In this document: piece by piece, positions 22,969 to 23,936 of the stretch
How the letters are laid out: each line of letters starts with the position of its first letter
How positions within the stretch are numbered: the stretch's first letter is position 1
Assembly (NCBI GenBank): GCA_044348925.1
Contig: JBIKRY010000028.1
Coordinates: 1-23,936, forward strand
Length of the DNA stretch: 23,936 nt
DNA from: JAAFKA01 sp044348925
GTDB taxonomy: Bacteria; Bacteroidota; Bacteroidia; Cytophagales; Thermoflexibacteraceae
Direction of reading: 5' to 3'
Notes under the pieces: model-generated
Databases searched by the model: none
Seen by the model: only the letters and a program-made list of their open reading frames with translations
Told to the model about the DNA's origin: nothing
Translations under genes and position numbers: made by a program

Positions 22969-23936
22969 TTACTTTAAAAAATTAGTGGATATTTTTTTGC
23001 TAATCAACACAATTTTATTATTTTCTATGTCTGTTACTGCAAAAATATACAAGTTTCCACCATCTTTGATGCCTGTTTTTTTGCGAAATTCCTCAACAGT
23101 TAATGGAAAGTTTCGGGTAGTAATATTTGCTTGTAAACTTGCTTGAGTATTAGGCAAATATTTGCTTAGTTCTTGTGCAATTTGTTTTTTATCTACTTTG
23201 CAAATAGCCAAAATCTCAAAACTTCTACCAACAAAATTAGGTATTTGTTTTGTCGAGGTATAGAGGTGTGTATTGGCGTGTAATTTTTGTAAATCAAAAG
23301 CAGTAGCAATACTTTTGAAAGCACCACTTTTCAAAATTGCTACATTTGGCTCATAAATGTATTGCAAAGGCTTTGAATAACTAACTTGTGTAGTATTTTC
23401 GAGATTTGCATCAAAAGAAAATTCCTGTATTGGCTTATTTTCGGCGATGTTATAAGTTTCAAAAATGGGCATGGTAAGTGGATAATTTGCCAAATTTGAG
23501 GAATTTTGCCTATTTTCCGTATTTTTTTCTAATACATACAACACTTCTTTACATTCATTTTCTATGGCTATTACAATCACTTTACTCACACAAGCAAGTT
23601 GTGTAATAGTTTGTTTAATATCCAACATTGGGGAAGTTTTCAACAAAATTGTAGTAGTTTTTGCAAATAGTAAGGGCAGTATTTGCAACATATCAGGCTC
23701 ACAATCGGCAAGAGATACTACTTTGTTTTTATTTTTATCTCGTCTTGCAGGGTCTAAATAGATTGCATCAACACAATCAGACATATTTTGCAAAAAATCT
23801 ATGCTATTTTGTGCATAACAAGCAATATTTTTTGCCCCTAACTGCTCAAAATTATGTTTTGCAATAGTAGCCAAGTCTGTTTGTTGTTCTACATAGCTTA
23901 CTTGTTCAAATAATTGGCTAAAAAAATAAGTATCTA
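22969..23936 (-). CDS. Class I SAM-dependent methyltransferase, THUMP-like domain (5' end outside window)
   Basis: The frame stays open from the stop at 22969 to the window edge. The first 20 residues visible, ending FFSQLFEQVSYVEQQT, match the beta2 region of class I methyltransferases, where an acidic residue binds SAM, so the true start lies beyond 23936. The SAM-fold continues with DAIYLDPARRDKNKN (motif IV-like DPARR), TTTILLKTSPMLD and an EVLYVLEKN strand. The C-terminal part (about EPNVAILKSGAFKSIATAF to RNFPLTVEEFRKKTGIKDGG) matches the THUMP-like C-terminal domain found with this family in Bacteroidota. The product may act on RNA; substrate unknown. rlmN follows on the same strand. 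Confidence 0.85.
   Translation of the reverse strand, partial: DTYFFSQLFEQVSYVEQQTDLATIAKHNFEQLGAKNIACYAQNSIDFLQNMSDCVDAIYLDPARRDKNKNKVVSLADCEPDMLQILPLLFAKTTTILLKTSPMLDIKQTITQLACVSKVIVIAIENECKEVLYVLEKNTENRQNSSNLANYPLTMPIFETYNIAENKPIQEFSFDANLENTTQVSYSKPLQYIYEPNVAILKSGAFKSIATAFDLQKLHANTHLYTSTKQIPNFVGRSFEILAICKVDKKQIAQELSKYLPNTQASLQANITTRNFPLTVEEFRKKTGIKDGGNLYIFAVTDIENNKIVLISKKISTNFLK

Noticed and set aside
1..23936. CRISPR arrays, tRNA or rRNA genes, insertion sequences
   Set aside because: No regular spacer-repeat pattern, no tRNA cloverleaf or rRNA-like stretch, and no transposase-like reading frame was seen by eye.

Overview
The window is AT-rich and reads as a Bacteroidota chromosome, perhaps a cytophagal lineage. 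The signs are TonB-dependent receptors with a carboxypeptidase-regulatory-like N-terminal domain, MbnP and DUF6787 family proteins, small proteins ending in HPPxA, A-rich translation starts without Shine-Dalgarno sites, and a few promoter boxes of the Bacteroidota type (TTG, then TAnnTTTG). The exact lineage cannot be read from the sequence.

Layout. 1-2314 (minus): a truncated secreted M48-like metalloprotease with a repeat-rich C-terminus, and an alpha/beta hydrolase. 2419-4609 (plus): dTDP-4-dehydrorhamnose 3,5-epimerase and an RtcB-type RNA ligase, each followed by a hairpin. 4696-5052 (minus): a small lipocalin-like lipoprotein. 5358-14657 (minus): a long same-strand run with an electron-transfer and metal theme. 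In transcription order it encodes a Cys-rich/thioesterase fusion, a secreted helical protein, a membrane-anchored protein ending in FHPPQA, a bd-oxidase-like subunit with a fused cytochrome c domain, two very small membrane proteins, a second CydA-like subunit with a fused cytochrome c domain, a DUF6787 membrane protein, a Rieske protein, a di-heme peroxidase (MbnH/CcpA/MauG class), a PD-(D/E)XK-like protein, a DUF4198 protein and a Cys-tagged outer-membrane barrel. 14834-15460 (plus): an isolated Uma2-family nuclease gene. 15586-21447 (minus): a second metal-acquisition run with a CxGxC/FHPPSA protein, an MbnP-like copper-protein homologue, two tiny membrane proteins, a TonB-dependent receptor and a PepSY-type inner-membrane protein. 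21807-23936 (minus): RlmN and a truncated THUMP-like methyltransferase.

How the genes may work together (inference). The MbnP-like protein and the di-heme peroxidase resemble the MbnP/MbnH pair, in which a peroxidase oxidises a tryptophan of a copper-binding partner. The TonB receptor and PepSY protein would bring a metal or metal complex across the outer membrane and reduce it at the inner membrane. The two CydA-like/cytochrome c proteins look like one unusual oxidase that takes electrons from cytochrome c and not from quinol: the first subunit keeps the O2-site-like residues and the second keeps the b558-like His and Met, with small one-helix subunits encoded between them.

The most novel structural signal is a family of short bulged hairpins with conserved ends (TACGTTGGCAA at one end, CCTTGACAA[T/G]CGTA at the other) and a variable middle. 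It occurs four times between genes, including a perfect inverted pair of 48-nt copies at 17141-17256. Several other strong, mostly perfect hairpins also sit between genes.
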